Positions 4,868 to 5,403 of a stretch of DNA of 5,403 nucleotides are shown piece after piece (position 1 is the stretch's first letter; every line of letters starts with the position of its first letter). The DNA is taken from positions 1 through 5,403 of the forward strand of contig URZS01000093.1 of NCBI GenBank assembly GCA_900552445.1, given 5' to 3'. The notes below the pieces were generated by a model. It had not been told where the DNA came from and searched no databases. It worked only from the letters and a program-made list of their open reading frames with translations. The DNA is from an uncultured Veillonella sp. Lineage in GTDB: Bacteria; Bacillota; Negativicutes; Veillonellales; Veillonellaceae. The position numbers were made by a program, and so were the translations under genes.

Positions 4868-5403
4868 ATTTATTGAAAGCTTGTTCCAAGTCCGCAATCA
4901 AATCATCAGTATCTTCAATACCTACAGATAGACGCAATAAGCGACGTGTAATACCTTTGCGCTCAGCATCTTCAGGTTTTAAATCTGGATGTGTTTGCGT
5001 TACAGGGTAGGTCAACAAGGACTCTGTACCACCAAGACTTTCAGCAAATTGAATTAGTTCAATGCCTTCCAATACGGTTTTAGCCGTTTCTTCGCTATCT
5101 ACTTCGAAGGATAACATGCCACCAAAGCCTGTCGTTTGGGCTTTATTGATTTCATAACCTGGATGTTCTGGAAGACCTGGGAACAATACTTTAGTAACCT
5201 TAGGTTGTTTTTTGAGCCATTCAGCAAGAGCAATGGCATTCTTTTGGTGTTGCTCCATACGAAGGGCCAATGTTTTAACGCCGCGAATTACGAGCCAGCT
5301 ATCCATAGCGGACAAACAAGCACCTACGGTTTTGTAAGTTAGACGCAATTTAGCAGCGATTTCCTCGTCTTTCACAATAGTGAAACCAGAAATTACATCG
5401 TGA
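4866..5403 (-). CDS. trans-sulfuration enzyme (cystathionine gamma-synthase/beta-lyase family), N-terminus outside window
   Basis: Only the C-terminal 178 codons are present. The frame stays open to the window edge, and the first full codons read HDVISGFTIV, the segment that normally follows the SATKY PLP-lysine motif in this family. The Schiff-base lysine and roughly 200 N-terminal residues (of about 380 typical) therefore lie beyond 5403. Visible family features are SAMDSWLVIRGVKTLALRM (substrate and cofactor wall), AESLGGTESL (120-129), TYPVTQTH (131-138) and RLSVGIE (157-163), whose Arg should bind the substrate carboxylate. The family makes cystathionine from acylhomoserine and cysteine, or cleaves it. 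The AESLGG and TYPVTQTH segments occur in both gamma-synthases and bacterial MetC-type lyases, so the reaction is not settled. Followed after 10 bases by a beta-lyase of a different fold family, a gamma-synthase role would complete the pathway. The GTG at 5375 is an internal Val codon, not a start. Confidence 0.88.
   Translation of the reverse strand, partial: HDVISGFTIVKDEEIAAKLRLTYKTVGACLSAMDSWLVIRGVKTLALRMEQHQKNAIALAEWLKKQPKVTKVLFPGLPEHPGYEINKAQTTGFGGMLSFEVDSEETAKTVLEGIELIQFAESLGGTESLLTYPVTQTHPDLKPEDAERKGITRRLLRLSVGIEDTDDLIADLEQAFNK

Noticed and set aside
4856..4897. Upstream in-frame ATG at 4897 for patB
   Set aside because: It would overlap the preceding gene by 32 bases and lacks a ribosome binding site. 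The ATG at 4855 has AAAGGAG at good spacing.
5373..5375. GTG at 5375 as start of the edge gene
   Set aside because: The same frame continues to the window edge with family-conserved residues (HDVISGFTIV), so this is an internal valine.

Overview
The window looks like chromosome of a low-to-mid GC, Firmicutes-type bacterium. The Shine-Dalgarno sites are strong (AGGAGG, AAGGAG, GAGGTGAT) and the intrinsic terminators have short U-tracts. The set of methionine enzymes, together with a small secreted PepSY protein, is most like a Negativicute such as Veillonella. That placement is recognition from memory, not a database match.

Layout: (1) 1-655, plus strand: a 195-residue exported protein with two PepSY-like domains. 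(2) 656-1104: about 450 bases without a gene. The first 235 bases are a C/A-rich, G-poor tract carrying three clean hairpins, followed by a strong intrinsic terminator (891-926), a second hairpin terminator between the convergent genes (958-984) and a further stem-loop (1024-1045). (3) 1105-2376, minus strand: O-acetylhomoserine sulfhydrylase (MetY-type), with its own promoter and a perfect 10-bp palindrome over the -10 element. (4) 2569-5403, minus strand: an apparent operon transcribed from the right edge leftwards. It holds a trans-sulfuration enzyme cut by the window edge, a PatB/MalY-type C-S beta-lyase and homoserine O-acyltransferase (MetA), and it ends at a long-stem terminator (2569-2630).

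The minus-strand genes form one pathway. MetA activates homoserine, and its residue Glu111 predicts acetyl rather than succinyl transfer. The resulting O-acetylhomoserine can be sulfhydrylated directly to homocysteine by MetY. Alternatively it can be taken through cystathionine by the edge gene (if that is a gamma-synthase) and then PatB. Both the direct-sulfhydrylation and trans-sulfuration routes therefore appear to be encoded side by side, under separate promoters. No SAM riboswitch or T-box was recognised upstream of metY.

Nothing here is an obvious new multi-gene system. The least explained element is the structured C/A-rich tract after the PepSY gene. It reads like a 3'-UTR-derived small RNA, or a Rho-loading region backed by an intrinsic terminator.
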